Below, piece after piece: positions 17,147-24,901 of a stretch of 33,324 bases of DNA. Below the pieces are notes generated by a model that was not told where the DNA came from, did not search any database, and was given only the letters and a program-made list of their open reading frames with translations. This stretch comes from Spartinivicinus poritis (lineage in GTDB: Bacteria; Pseudomonadota; Gammaproteobacteria; Pseudomonadales; Zooshikellaceae), in contig NZ_JAPMOU010000054.1 in NCBI RefSeq assembly GCF_028858535.1, forward strand, positions 1-33,324. The letters are read 5' to 3'. Every line of letters begins with the position of its first letter. Position 1 is the first letter of the stretch. The position numbers were made by a program, and so were the translations under genes.

Positions 17147-17425
17147 ATGGTCATTCAGTTACTAACACTATTTTTCCATTTACCAGGCTGTCGGTCACTA
17201 AAAGAAAAAAGGAGCCGTTTAGGTGGTCTTAAAGATAAATTTGGCAAGGTAACTAATGTTGCTATCACTGAGTCAGATTTTCATGATTTGCATCAGCAAG
17301 CACAATGGAGTGTTATTATTATGGCAAAGGATCAGTCAATAGTTGACCGAATCATTGCTCAGTTAGAGTTAGCAATTGATCAGATGGATGTATTGTTAAT
17401 TAAAATAACAAGGGAACGACTATAA
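17147..17425 (+). CDS. DUF503 family protein (YlxP-like)
   Basis: A 92-residue cytosolic protein with the DUF503 pattern: an N-terminal beta strand, LPGCRSLKEKRSRLGGLKDKFGKVTNVAITESDFHDL seen in pieces, then QAQWSVIIMAKDQSIVDRIIAQLE. In Bacillus the relative YlxP is encoded in the infB-rbfA region, but the role is not settled. It is likely co-transcribed with the DUF2244 gene. The ribosome site is weak (TAGGG at 17131-17135, about 11 bases from the ATG). Confidence 0.87.
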   Translation: MVIQLLTLFFHLPGCRSLKEKRSRLGGLKDKFGKVTNVAITESDFHDLHQQAQWSVIIMAKDQSIVDRIIAQLELAIDQMDVLLIKITRERL

Positions 17426-17446
17426 ACGAACACTCTAACAGCACCC

Positions 17447-17563
17447 TTGTTTATACAGGGTGTACCACTTAATCAAACGCTACTTGATAAAATTCAACTT
17501 TAATTACCTGAAAACGTTAAGCATTTTATTGAAGTTGAAAAATACGTGTTAAAGGTTACTTGA
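17447..17563 (+). pseudogene. Possible remnant of a small DUF2281/antitoxin-like ORF
   Basis: Read in one frame, this stretch gives PLNQTLLDKIQL, an in-frame TAA, then LPENVKHFIEVEKYVLKV and a stop. The pattern 'LLDKIxxLPE....FIEFEKYL' resembles the core of DUF2281 small proteins often found as antitoxin-like partners. There is no ATG and the frame is interrupted, so if real it is a decayed fragment. Similarity judged by eye only. Confidence 0.25.
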
Positions 17564-17616
17564 GTAGGGTGCCTCAAAAAAGTTGCATTAAGATATAACA
17601 CGGCTGCATTACAGAT

Positions 17617-17649
17617 AAAAAAAAGGTGCTTAAAAAGCACCTTTTTTTT
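17617..17649. terminator. Bidirectional intrinsic terminator downstream of the metalloprotease gene
   Basis: A perfect 15-bp inverted repeat: eight A then GGTGCTT (17617-17631), loop AAA, and AAGCACC then eight T (17635-17649). It can act on both strands and lies 17 bases past the stop of the - strand protease gene. It would also stop + strand transcription from the DUF2244/DUF503 pair. Confidence 0.95.
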
Positions 17650-17666
17650 ATTGAGAGAAAAGTGAA

Positions 17667-18995
17667 CTATCGTTGGGCTAGTCGTATATTATCAACAAAG
17701 TAGTTTGAGCCAGGAGCGTAAAGATACAGCTCAGCACGTTTAACCTGGCCTTTAGCGATATTGATTTGATTGTTGAGTGTAGTCCAACGCCAGCTAGGCA
17801 CATTATAGTTAATTACTTGAATCCAGTCAGTTTTATTATTGTCATAGACAACGTAAAGGTACGCATGAACAGGTTTATTTTCGAAAATCCATGCATCCAG
17901 ACTGATATCGTATGAGCTTCCACCCTTTATGGTTTCAGTGACATTTTTATAAGCTCCAGCCCAATAGTAGTTAGCCTGTTGAACATACAGTACGTTATTA
18001 TTTCGGTTTCGATGATCTGAACCTAAATTAATATTACTGTACATAGATTTCCAACCGTGATTAACATTACTAAAGTCGGAAACCATGTTTAACTTTACTG
18101 GTTTTATTGGTTGAGTTGGCTCAGTGGGAGTGGTCGTCCTAGTTGTTATAGTCGTTTTGGTTGTGGTCTCCGCTACACGAGTTGGTCTATAGCTTAAAAT
18201 TTGACTACTCATTTGCTTAAGTGCTCCAGCTGCATCAGCCATACCTGCTTGACCACAAGCTCGGTTAGTACCTAGTTGGCCGCCACAAATATTTTTTCTT
18301 GGGTTAGAAAATATTGGCTGAACACTATTCCAGGGTGCACCATAAGCAGATGGATAAGCCATTGGGGTATGGAAGTTATTATATTCACCATAGCCACGAC
18401 TGTATTTAAATGTTCCCCAGTGATTGTTAGGAAAACTATATCCTTGCTGATCATCCTGAGGTATAGAATGTCTTAACCCCATATTATGACCCGTTTCGTG
18501 AGCAATAATGTAGTCATAACAGTTAACGGCTGACAGGTTAAAACCTGAGTCGCCTTTAGCTGCCCAGTAATTAAAACTTCCATTTTTTCCTGAAGCTATC
18601 CAACCTAAACCACAAGATTGTCTGGGTGGGTTTTTATATACGACAGAAACAATATCAGCACCATATTTATCTCTTAATTGGCTGACTCTGTCATCGTTAG
18701 TGACAGCTCTTAGATTAGCATCGTAGGCACCATTAAGATCACCTAACCAATTAACTGACTGGCTGTGTACCACACGAGCACGGAAATCGACATTACTGTT
18801 TTTTAAGGTCCGATTAAAATACTCAATAAAGATATTTACCCGGGCGTTTATATCACGGCCCTCAATTGTCTGTAAGGCTTCTGGCGTATACAGAATTAAC
18901 ATGTCTAAATTTTTAGGGGCCGCATTTACGGATAATGCAATACCTGTAAAGGCAAGGCCTAGCCCAATTTTTTTCGCTTGATTGCTAATTGACAT
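17667..18995 (-). CDS. Secreted metzincin zinc metalloprotease with C-terminal jelly-roll-like domain
   Basis: A 442-residue exported protease. The signal peptide ends near SVNA (residue 25) and is followed directly by the catalytic domain (NLDMLILYTPEAL), with no pro-region. The metzincin zinc motif HETGHNMGLRH is at 166-176 and the Met-turn HTPMAYPS has its Met at about 212. A pair of cysteines follows in the PIFSNPRKNICGG part. A Thr-rich linker (about 274-296) leads to a beta-rich C-terminal domain (about 300-442) resembling CBM-type binding modules. The family is reprolysin-like M12-type peptidase. It lies 51 bases downstream of a gene whose product looks like a detached propeptide. It probably degrades extracellular protein. 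Confidence 0.92.
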   Translation of the reverse strand: MSISNQAKKIGLGLAFTGIALSVNAAPKNLDMLILYTPEALQTIEGRDINARVNIFIEYFNRTLKNSNVDFRARVVHSQSVNWLGDLNGAYDANLRAVTNDDRVSQLRDKYGADIVSVVYKNPPRQSCGLGWIASGKNGSFNYWAAKGDSGFNLSAVNCYDYIIAHETGHNMGLRHSIPQDDQQGYSFPNNHWGTFKYSRGYGEYNNFHTPMAYPSAYGAPWNSVQPIFSNPRKNICGGQLGTNRACGQAGMADAAGALKQMSSQILSYRPTRVAETTTKTTITTRTTTPTEPTQPIKPVKLNMVSDFSNVNHGWKSMYSNINLGSDHRNRNNNVLYVQQANYYWAGAYKNVTETIKGGSSYDISLDAWIFENKPVHAYLYVVYDNNKTDWIQVINYNVPSWRWTTLNNQINIAKGQVKRAELYLYAPGSNYFVDNIRLAQR

Positions 18996-19046
18996 TTAAT
19001 GAGTCCTCTTAGTAGTCACTGTCATTAAAATAATTATTAAAAGCTT

Positions 19047-19727
19047 TTATGAAGCACTTGAAATAGGAGCTTGTTTTAAGCCTGGTGGGAAAGGTATTTG
19101 TTTTTCTTGCTGATGATGCTCTAAGCCATCTTTGCCATCAATAAACTGCAGTTTAGCTCGGTCTCTATCATCAATAATTTTTGTTTCACCCGTTTGGTTA
19201 TCAACAACCACAGTGTAAGTTGTATTGGCTGTGATGACGGTCATATGCGTATCTAGTTTACCTTTAACAATGGTTACCCCTTGAGTTGTACCTGGTACAT
19301 CACCAGAGACAATATCTAAATCGCCATAACCCTTACGTGCTTCTGACAAGGTGACAGAAAAATCACTATCCTGCTCGGGGAGTGGTAAACGAAGGGTTTG
19401 CCCTGTTGTTAAGTTGGCAAAATATTGAGGGGTCGCATTGGTTTTGAAGTAGCTTAAGCCATCTTCATTTAGGGCTGATTCCCATTGGTTTGCTTGCCAG
19501 GGGCTTGATGAATCAGCGGGTTGGTTTTGCTGTGACTTAGCTTTTATTTGAGCAGACTGACGCTTTTCTATCACAGGTTGAGCCGATGCTACTTTTGCTA
19601 TGACCTGGTCAGTGGTGGCTGTTTGTTGCTGTGCTGGTATTTCCTTTTTGGTAAATGGATTTGCCAGTAAAACCGCAACAAGTGCTCCACCTGCTATACA
19701 ACCTAAAGCCATTAATTTTTTCTGCAT
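19047..19727 (-). CDS. Membrane-anchored propeptide-like protein upstream of the metalloprotease
   Basis: A 226-residue protein with one N-terminal hydrophobic segment (about residues 4-23; signal anchor or uncleaved signal). A Gln/Ala-rich linker of about 60 residues follows, then a folded C-terminal domain. That domain contains ARKGYGDLDIVSGDVPG, GVTIVKGKLDTHMTVIT and TYTVVVDNQTGETKIID, which resemble the strand pattern of propeptides fused ahead of bacterial metzincins. The partner protease just downstream lacks such a region. The ATG at 19727 is preferred because GAGGG lies 8 bases upstream; a GTG at 19736 would overlap that site. A role as separate chaperone or inhibitor is inference. 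Confidence 0.75.
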   Translation of the reverse strand: MQKKLMALGCIAGGALVAVLLANPFTKKEIPAQQQTATTDQVIAKVASAQPVIEKRQSAQIKAKSQQNQPADSSSPWQANQWESALNEDGLSYFKTNATPQYFANLTTGQTLRLPLPEQDSDFSVTLSEARKGYGDLDIVSGDVPGTTQGVTIVKGKLDTHMTVITANTTYTVVVDNQTGETKIIDDRDRAKLQFIDGKDGLEHHQQEKQIPFPPGLKQAPISSAS

Positions 19728-20139
19728 TCGACGCACCCTCGCTTACAAACTTTACATATTGCGTTTTCTGGGTGCTTTTTATACACGTGTTTATTTAATA
19801 TTTTTTTGGAGTTGGTCACATAAGTTGGGCAACTTTTGTATCGTTTGGCTATAAACTAACTCGTTATTATTATTTAAACATGTGACTGATTTTTTGCTTG
19901 CAGATTTTTCTTTATTTTTCAGGATATTAGATAGTTATTCAAATTGTTAATATCTTTAATTGATGAAACTAATAAAGAGACTTTTAAATTAAACTAATTA
20001 CTTATAATGATGGAAATAAAAAAAACGATAAATGAGAAAAATAAAACAGCTGACATATTAGGGCCTGTTGGAAAACCTTTGCCAGCTACGGCTATTAGGT
20101 ATAGAGCAAGTTGTAAGAATATCTACAGAGAAGGGTATT
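19728..20139. other. Intergenic region upstream of the propeptide-like gene
   Basis: About 410 bases, very AT-rich. It contains the inverted repeat AAGTTG/CAACTT (19822-19835) with a two-base loop, a possible operator roughly 95 bases upstream of the - strand start. An open + strand frame at 20007-20246 runs antisense into the LysR gene and is not credible. No terminator for the LysR gene is evident. Confidence 0.4.
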
Positions 20140-20991
20140 TTAAGGGTTTGAAGGGCTATAACATTGTTTACAGTTATCCACTAATACTTTTAGTGGGCCT
20201 TCAAGGAGGGCATGTTCCCGATAAGCCAGAACAATTTGATGGCTAATGCTTAGCTCGGCTAAAGGTAATAATACAATATCAGCTCTATTTGGAGTGTTTT
20301 CCCAATCTGGCACAAATGCAGCTCCAACTCCTGCACTAACCAACGCTAATGCATATTCGATGGTGCGAATATGGGCTCTGTTATTCAAATAAATATTTTG
20401 TTGAGCTAAGGCTTGTTTTAATTTTGTGAGGGCATCACAAGGGTGTCGGTTAATAAAGGGTAACCCTGCCAGATCAGTAAAGTGAATGGCTGTTTGATTT
20501 GATAGTGGGTGATTAATAGGTAATGCAATCATATAACGGTCCTGCCAAATTGGTTGAGCACACTCATCCTGGCTAATTAAGGTGCTATCGATAATTCGTG
20601 CATCGCAGGGTTCCTCTGGATTAACTAAGGTGAGTTCTAAAGCATCAACAGCACTGGTGAGCTCTTTCAATAATGTACTCATTCGATCGGCCCCCAGCGA
20701 TCGCATTAGCCCGAGTCGAAATGGAATAGGGGAAGGTTCACTAGCAAATGTGTGTTGAATGGTTTTGGCATCGTTGGTTAGCCGCTTGGCCATTGGATAA
20801 AGACGGTGACCTTCTTCTGTTGGCTCAACGCCTTTGGGGTGTCGATGAAACAGCTGGGTGTTTAGCGATCCTTCAAGCTGGTGAATCGCGGCAGAAATAG
20901 AGGGTTGTGCGACAAAGCAAGCCCTTGCTGCGGCGCTGATGCAGCGTAACTCATATACGGCAATAAAATAGTTAAGAGAACGCAGGTCCAT
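20140..20991 (-). CDS. LysR-family transcriptional regulator (GcdR-like by position)
   Basis: A 283-residue LysR regulator. The N-terminal winged HTH (LRSLNYFIAVYELRCISAAARACFVAQPSIS in pieces, about 2-60) includes the SISAAIHQLEGSLNTQLFHR recognition region. The periplasmic-binding-like effector domain spans about 85-280. The ATG at 20991 follows AGGTGA and is preferred to the GTG at 21000. It is divergent from glutaryl-CoA dehydrogenase, an arrangement in which the LysR protein (GcdR in Pseudomonas) typically activates gcdH. The 154-base divergent region carries direct and inverted repeats suitable as binding sites. Regulation of gcdH is inferred from arrangement. Confidence 0.88.
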   Translation of the reverse strand: MDLRSLNYFIAVYELRCISAAARACFVAQPSISAAIHQLEGSLNTQLFHRHPKGVEPTEEGHRLYPMAKRLTNDAKTIQHTFASEPSPIPFRLGLMRSLGADRMSTLLKELTSAVDALELTLVNPEEPCDARIIDSTLISQDECAQPIWQDRYMIALPINHPLSNQTAIHFTDLAGLPFINRHPCDALTKLKQALAQQNIYLNNRAHIRTIEYALALVSAGVGAAFVPDWENTPNRADIVLLPLAELSISHQIVLAYREHALLEGPLKVLVDNCKQCYSPSNP

Positions 20992-21071
20992 AGCTTTCAC
21001 CTATACCCCACAAAGTTAAACAGTATTTTAAACCAATAGTAAAACATCGTAAGCTGGCTTTAAACGACAAT

Positions 21072-21119
21072 TGGGTGGTAGCAACCCATGATAGGAAATT
21101 ACTATATTAGGAAATTACT
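21072..21119. promoter_or_regulatory. Candidate operator repeats in the lysR-gcdH divergent region
   Basis: An inverted repeat TGGGT (21072-21076)/ACCCA (21084-21088) is followed by two exact direct copies of TAGGAAATTACT (21092-21103 and 21108-21119) with a 16-base period. They lie between the divergent starts, just ahead of the gcdH ATG, where a LysR-type site or promoter would be expected. Binding is not shown. Confidence 0.45.
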
Positions 21120-21145
21120 CTGTAATAAGAAGGTAGTCATTCATA

Positions 21146-22327
21146 ATGGATAAACATAAACCTGCCTTTAACTGGCAAGACCCTTTTTTACTTGATGAGC
21201 AGTTAACTGAAGAAGAGCGGATGGTCAGGCAAACGGCCTTTGACTATGCGCAAAAACGATTAATGCCTCGGGTGCAGCAAGCCAATCGGGATGAAGTATT
21301 TGACCGGGATATTTTATTTGAACTGGGAGAATTGGGCTTATTAGGTTCTACCTTACCAGCAGAGTATGGATGTGCGGGTGTTAATCATGTGTGTTATGGA
21401 CTGACTGCACGAGAAATTGAACGGGTTGATAGCGGTTATCGTTCGGCTATGAGTGTGCAGTCTTCATTGGTGATGCACCCTATTTATGCTTACGGTAGTG
21501 AAGCCCAACGGAAGAAGTATTTACCAAAATTAGCATCAGGGGAGTGGGTAGGGTGCTTTGGTTTAACTGAGCCAGATTCAGGCTCAGACCCTGCCAGTAT
21601 GCGAACCAAAGCCGAAAAGGTAGCGGATGGCTATCGGCTTAATGGGAGTAAAATGTGGATTACTAACTCCCCAATCGCTGATGTATTCATTGTGTGGGCA
21701 AAACTAGATGGCGAAGTACGCGGCTTTATTTTAGAAAAAGACATGCCTGGGTTATCGGCTCCCAAAATAGAAGGTAAGTTTTCGTTGCGAGCATCCATTA
21801 CAGGTGAAATAGTGATGGAAGATGTAGTGGTGCCTGCAGAACAACTATTGCCTAGTGTAAAAGGCATTAAAGGCCCGTTTGGTTGTTTAAATAAAGCGCG
21901 CTATGGGATTGCCTGGGGCGCATTAGGTGCTGCCGAGTTTTGCTGGTTGCAAGCGCGGCAGTATACCTTAGATCGAAAACAGTTTGGCCGACCATTGGCT
22001 GCTAATCAGCTCATTCAATTAAAGTTAGCCAATATGCAAACAGAAATTAGTTTGGGCTTACAAGGTTGCTTAAGAGCTGGGCGACTAATGGACGACAACC
22101 GATGTCCACCCGAATTAATTTCCTTATTAAAGCGTAATTCTTGTGGTAAAGCGTTAGAGATAGCCCGTATAGCAAGGGATATGCACGGTGGAAATGGTAT
22201 TTCTGATGAATTCCATGTTATCCGGCATGTAATGAATTTGGAGGCAGTCAATACTTACGAAGGAACCCATGATATTCATGCGTTAATATTGGGTAGGGCG
22301 CAGACTGGCATTCAAGCATTTTGTTAG
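21146..22327 (+). CDS. gcdH: Glutaryl-CoA dehydrogenase
   Basis: An FAD-dependent acyl-CoA dehydrogenase of 393 residues that oxidises and decarboxylates glutaryl-CoA to crotonyl-CoA in lysine/tryptophan degradation. The N-terminal [20 protein letters not shown] is typical of GcdH. Arg99 in [12 protein letters not shown] matches the glutarate-binding Arg of the human enzyme. The catalytic base is Glu372 in [12 protein letters not shown]. The FAD/substrate motif [13 protein letters not shown] is intact. It is divergent from a LysR gene. No glutaryl-CoA transferase is nearby; instead a fused E1 follows after 315 bases. Confidence 0.95.
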   Translation: MDKHKPAFNWQDPFLLDEQLTEEERMVRQTAFDYAQKRLMPRVQQANRDEVFDRDILFELGELGLLGSTLPAEYGCAGVNHVCYGLTAREIERVDSGYRSAMSVQSSLVMHPIYAYGSEAQRKKYLPKLASGEWVGCFGLTEPDSGSDPASMRTKAEKVADGYRLNGSKMWITNSPIADVFIVWAKLDGEVRGFILEKDMPGLSAPKIEGKFSLRASITGEIVMEDVVVPAEQLLPSVKGIKGPFGCLNKARYGIAWGALGAAEFCWLQARQYTLDRKQFGRPLAANQLIQLKLANMQTEISLGLQGCLRAGRLMDDNRCPPELISLLKRNSCGKALEIARIARDMHGGNGISDEFHVIRHVMNLEAVNTYEGTHDIHALILGRAQTGIQAFC

Positions 22328-22373
22328 TGTAAGAGTTTTAAGAAACGTTCTTTCTTTTGACTTCGTGAAATGC

Positions 22374-22532
22374 TGTCGCAAAAGGATGTAAAAATAGCGC
22401 TAGTGTTTGATATGGAATGATAGGCTATTCCTCGCCGCTCTAAAAGGCCATCCCTGGCCTTTAGAGCTAAAGCTGTTCCCGACAGCAGCGATTAACACCC
22501 TGTCACCCCATATCTGCTAGCTTTTTGCGACA
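22374..22532. mobile_element. MITE-like outer repeat (TGTCGCAAAA ends) enclosing copy B
   Basis: TGTCGCAAAA (22374-22383) and TTTTGCGACA (22523-22532) form a perfect 10-bp inverted repeat identical to the end core of the element at 14249-14393. No clean target duplication is visible, so the element may be old. Inside lies structured repeat copy B. Confidence 0.6.
22409..22514 (-). repeat. Structured inverted-repeat element, copy B
   Basis: The ends GATATGGAATGATAGG (22409-22424) and CCTGTCACCCCATATC (22499-22514) are imperfect inverted repeats. Inside are two hairpins. One is GCTCTAAAAGGCCA/TGGCCTTTAGAGC (22437-22467, one bulge). The other is GCTGT-TCCCG-ACAGC (22472-22486). Read on the - strand, the whole element aligns with copy C at 26046-26149, including the hairpin order. 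Confidence 0.78.
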
Positions 22533-22642
22533 TTCTGAGAGGGAATGGGATAAAAGAATACAACTAATAAACCTTTAAAAATGCCCTACTACTGAAAAGC
22601 GAATAAAAATAATAAAACAGGTGTGTACTGTGAGGAAAGGTG

Positions 22643-24898
22643 ATGAGAAATCGTGCTGAGGTCATTGACGAAAATTTTATTCAGCGGGTACAGCAGGGTA
22701 ATTGGCCTTGTTGGTCAGAGAGAATACCATTAGTCAATACCTACTTAACTTCCCAGCAATTAGTGGAATTATTTGAGAGTCAGTTGCTGAGTCGTCACCT
22801 TGATTTAGAAGCCCGACGTATGCAGAAGCGCGGTGAGGCTTTTTATACCATTGGTAGTACTGGGCATGAAGGAATGGCGGCGGTAGCCGCTGCGTGTCAA
22901 TACACCGATATGGCTTTTCTGCATTATCGTGATGCAGCTTTTTTTATCCAGCGCTCAAAGCAACTTCCAGGGCAAACCCCTTTATACGACATGTTATTGA
23001 GTTTTGCTGCTTCCAGTGATGATCCTATTGCGGGTGGCAGGCATAAAGTATTAGGCTCAAAAAGTTTATTTATTCCCCCTCAAACCAGTACCATCGCCTC
23101 CCATTTACCCAAAGCGGTGGGCACGGCTTATAGTATCCCTTTAGCGAAAAGAGTGCAGTGTGGAAAATTACCACAGGATAGTGTGGTGGTATGTAGTTTT
23201 GGTGATGCGTCATTAAATCACTCCACAGCGCAAGGCGCGCTAAATACTGCCGCTTGGACAAGCTATCAGCAAGTGCCACTTCCTATTGTATTTGTGTGTG
23301 AAGACAATGGCATTGGTATTTCTACCCCAACCCCAAAAGGGTGGGTTGCTCAAACCATTCAGGCTAGAGAAGACATTATTTATTTAAGCTGTAATGGGCT
23401 GGATTTAATCGACACCTATCAAACGGCCCAACAGGCAGTACAGATTGCAAGAAAACAGCGTAAACCAGTTTTTTTACATTTTCGTTGTGTGCGGCTATTA
23501 GGTCATGCGGGCTCTGATGCGGAAACTGCTTATTTAAACCGTGCTCAAATCATTGCCCAAGAATCGATGGACCCTCTGCTATATAGTGCCTGCTTGTTAG
23601 TTGAAGAGTGTATTTTAAGTCCACGGCAAGTAATAGAGCTTTATCAGTGGACAGCGGAGCGGGTTGGAGCAGTAGCCAAGGAAGTGGCGACAAAGTCTTA
23701 TTTAACAGATCCCAACGCAGTGGTTGCATCATTAATTCCACCTAAAATAAAGCCTGTTACAATAGGTGAAGTGAATGAAAATGATCGTAACCAGGTTTTT
23801 GCCAGAGATAAGCAACAATTGGAAAAGCCCCAGCATTTAGCCAAACTCTTAAACTGGACGTTAGTGGATTTAATGCTGAAATACCAGAATATTGTTTTAG
23901 CAGGAGAGGACATTGGTCCTAAAGGGGGCGTCTATAATGTTACCAGTAAATTAGTAGAAAAATTTGGTGTTCACCGGGTAATTAACACTTTGCTGGATGA
24001 GCAAAGTATTTTAGGTTTAGCGATTGGCTTGGCTCATAATGGTTTTATTCCTATCCCTGAAATTCAGTTTTTAGCCTATATCCATAATGCTGAAGATCAA
24101 ATTCGTGGTGAAGCGTCTACACTCAGCTTTTTCTCTCAAGGGCAATATACCAATCCAATGGTGATCAGAATTCCTGGTTTAGGTTACCAAAAAGGGTTTG
24201 GTGGGCACTTTCACAACGATAATTCATTTGCCGTATTTAGAGATATCCCAGGGGTTATTATTGCTTGTCCATCCAATGGTGCTGATGCTGTCGGCTTATT
24301 GAGAGAATGTGTAAGGCTAGCTGTAGAAGAACAGCGTATCGTGGTGTTTATTGAGCCGATTGCTTTATATATGACCAGGGATTTACACGAGCCAGGAGAT
24401 GAGCAATGGTTATTTACTTATCCTGAGCCAGGTACACAATTAATTGGTTGTGGTGAAATTGGTCAATATGGCAATGGTACAGATTTATGCATTATTACTT
24501 ATGGTAATGGGTATTATTTAAGTCGGCAGGCAGCAAAAGTGCTCACTGAGCAATATGGAATCAGTTTACGGATAGTTGATTTGCGTTGGCTGGCCCCATT
24601 AAATCACGAAGCCATTCTCGAAGCAGCTGCACCTTGTCAGTCAGTATTAATAGTGGACGAGTGTCGGCAAACCGGCTCAATTAGCGAAGCGCTAATGACA
24701 GTATTTATGGAGCAGATGACTGAGACGGGTGACTTTTATAAGCCGATTAAACGCCTCACTGCCACTGACAGCTTTATTCCTATTGGTCGGGCAGCCAGCT
24801 GTACTTTACCCAGCAAAGCGTCAATTATTCAAGCTGCATTTGATGTAGTCAATCAGTTAAGTACAAAAAACTCACTATACGACATAAAGCAAGCCTAA
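22643..24898 (+). CDS. Fused E1 alpha-beta thiamine-diphosphate 2-oxoacid dehydrogenase
   Basis: A 751-residue protein that joins the alpha and beta subunits of a 2-oxoacid dehydrogenase E1 (acetoin/branched-chain/pyruvate type). The alpha half (to about 370) has GSTGHEGMAAVAAA, HYRDAAFF and a diphosphate-binding stretch GDASLNHSTAQGALNTA...EDNGIGIS near 186-228. There GDA replaces the usual GDG and a Gln stands where many E1s have Glu. The beta half starts near 395 (VDLMLKYQNIVLAGEDIG) and has LLDEQSILGLAIGLA, EIQFLAYI and RIPGLGYQKGFGGHFHNDNS. No E2 or E3 gene is nearby. AGGAAAGG just before the ATG at 22643 supports the start; a GTG at 22640 is in frame. It lies 3 bases from the acyltransferase gene. 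Substrate unknown. Confidence 0.88.
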   Translation: MRNRAEVIDENFIQRVQQGNWPCWSERIPLVNTYLTSQQLVELFESQLLSRHLDLEARRMQKRGEAFYTIGSTGHEGMAAVAAACQYTDMAFLHYRDAAFFIQRSKQLPGQTPLYDMLLSFAASSDDPIAGGRHKVLGSKSLFIPPQTSTIASHLPKAVGTAYSIPLAKRVQCGKLPQDSVVVCSFGDASLNHSTAQGALNTAAWTSYQQVPLPIVFVCEDNGIGISTPTPKGWVAQTIQAREDIIYLSCNGLDLIDTYQTAQQAVQIARKQRKPVFLHFRCVRLLGHAGSDAETAYLNRAQIIAQESMDPLLYSACLLVEECILSPRQVIELYQWTAERVGAVAKEVATKSYLTDPNAVVASLIPPKIKPVTIGEVNENDRNQVFARDKQQLEKPQHLAKLLNWTLVDLMLKYQNIVLAGEDIGPKGGVYNVTSKLVEKFGVHRVINTLLDEQSILGLAIGLAHNGFIPIPEIQFLAYIHNAEDQIRGEASTLSFFSQGQYTNPMVIRIPGLGYQKGFGGHFHNDNSFAVFRDIPGVIIACPSNGADAVGLLRECVRLAVEEQRIVVFIEPIALYMTRDLHEPGDEQWLFTYPEPGTQLIGCGEIGQYGNGTDLCIITYGNGYYLSRQAAKVLTEQYGISLRIVDLRWLAPLNHEAILEAAAPCQSVLIVDECRQTGSISEALMTVFMEQMTETGDFYKPIKRLTATDSFIPIGRAASCTLPSKASIIQAAFDVVNQLSTKNSLYDIKQA

Positions 24899-24901
24899 CA
24901 A

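Larger units (their letters stand above)
22328..22642. other. Gap between gcdH and the fused E1 gene, filled by repeats
   Basis: About 315 bases without a gene. Positions 22374-22532 are a nested pair of inverted-repeat elements. The remaining roughly 100 bases before the E1 start are AT-rich and presumably hold its promoter, though no strong hexamers were found. Confidence 0.5.

Noticed and set aside
20007-20246. A 79-codon + strand frame before the LysR gene
   Set aside because: It runs antisense through the 3' end of the LysR gene for over 100 bases, has no ribosome site and no recognisable motif.
22643-24898. Two separate alpha and beta E1 genes with a missed stop
   Set aside because: The frame is continuous through the linker (about residues 370-395) with no start signals in between, so a genuine fusion is the simpler reading.
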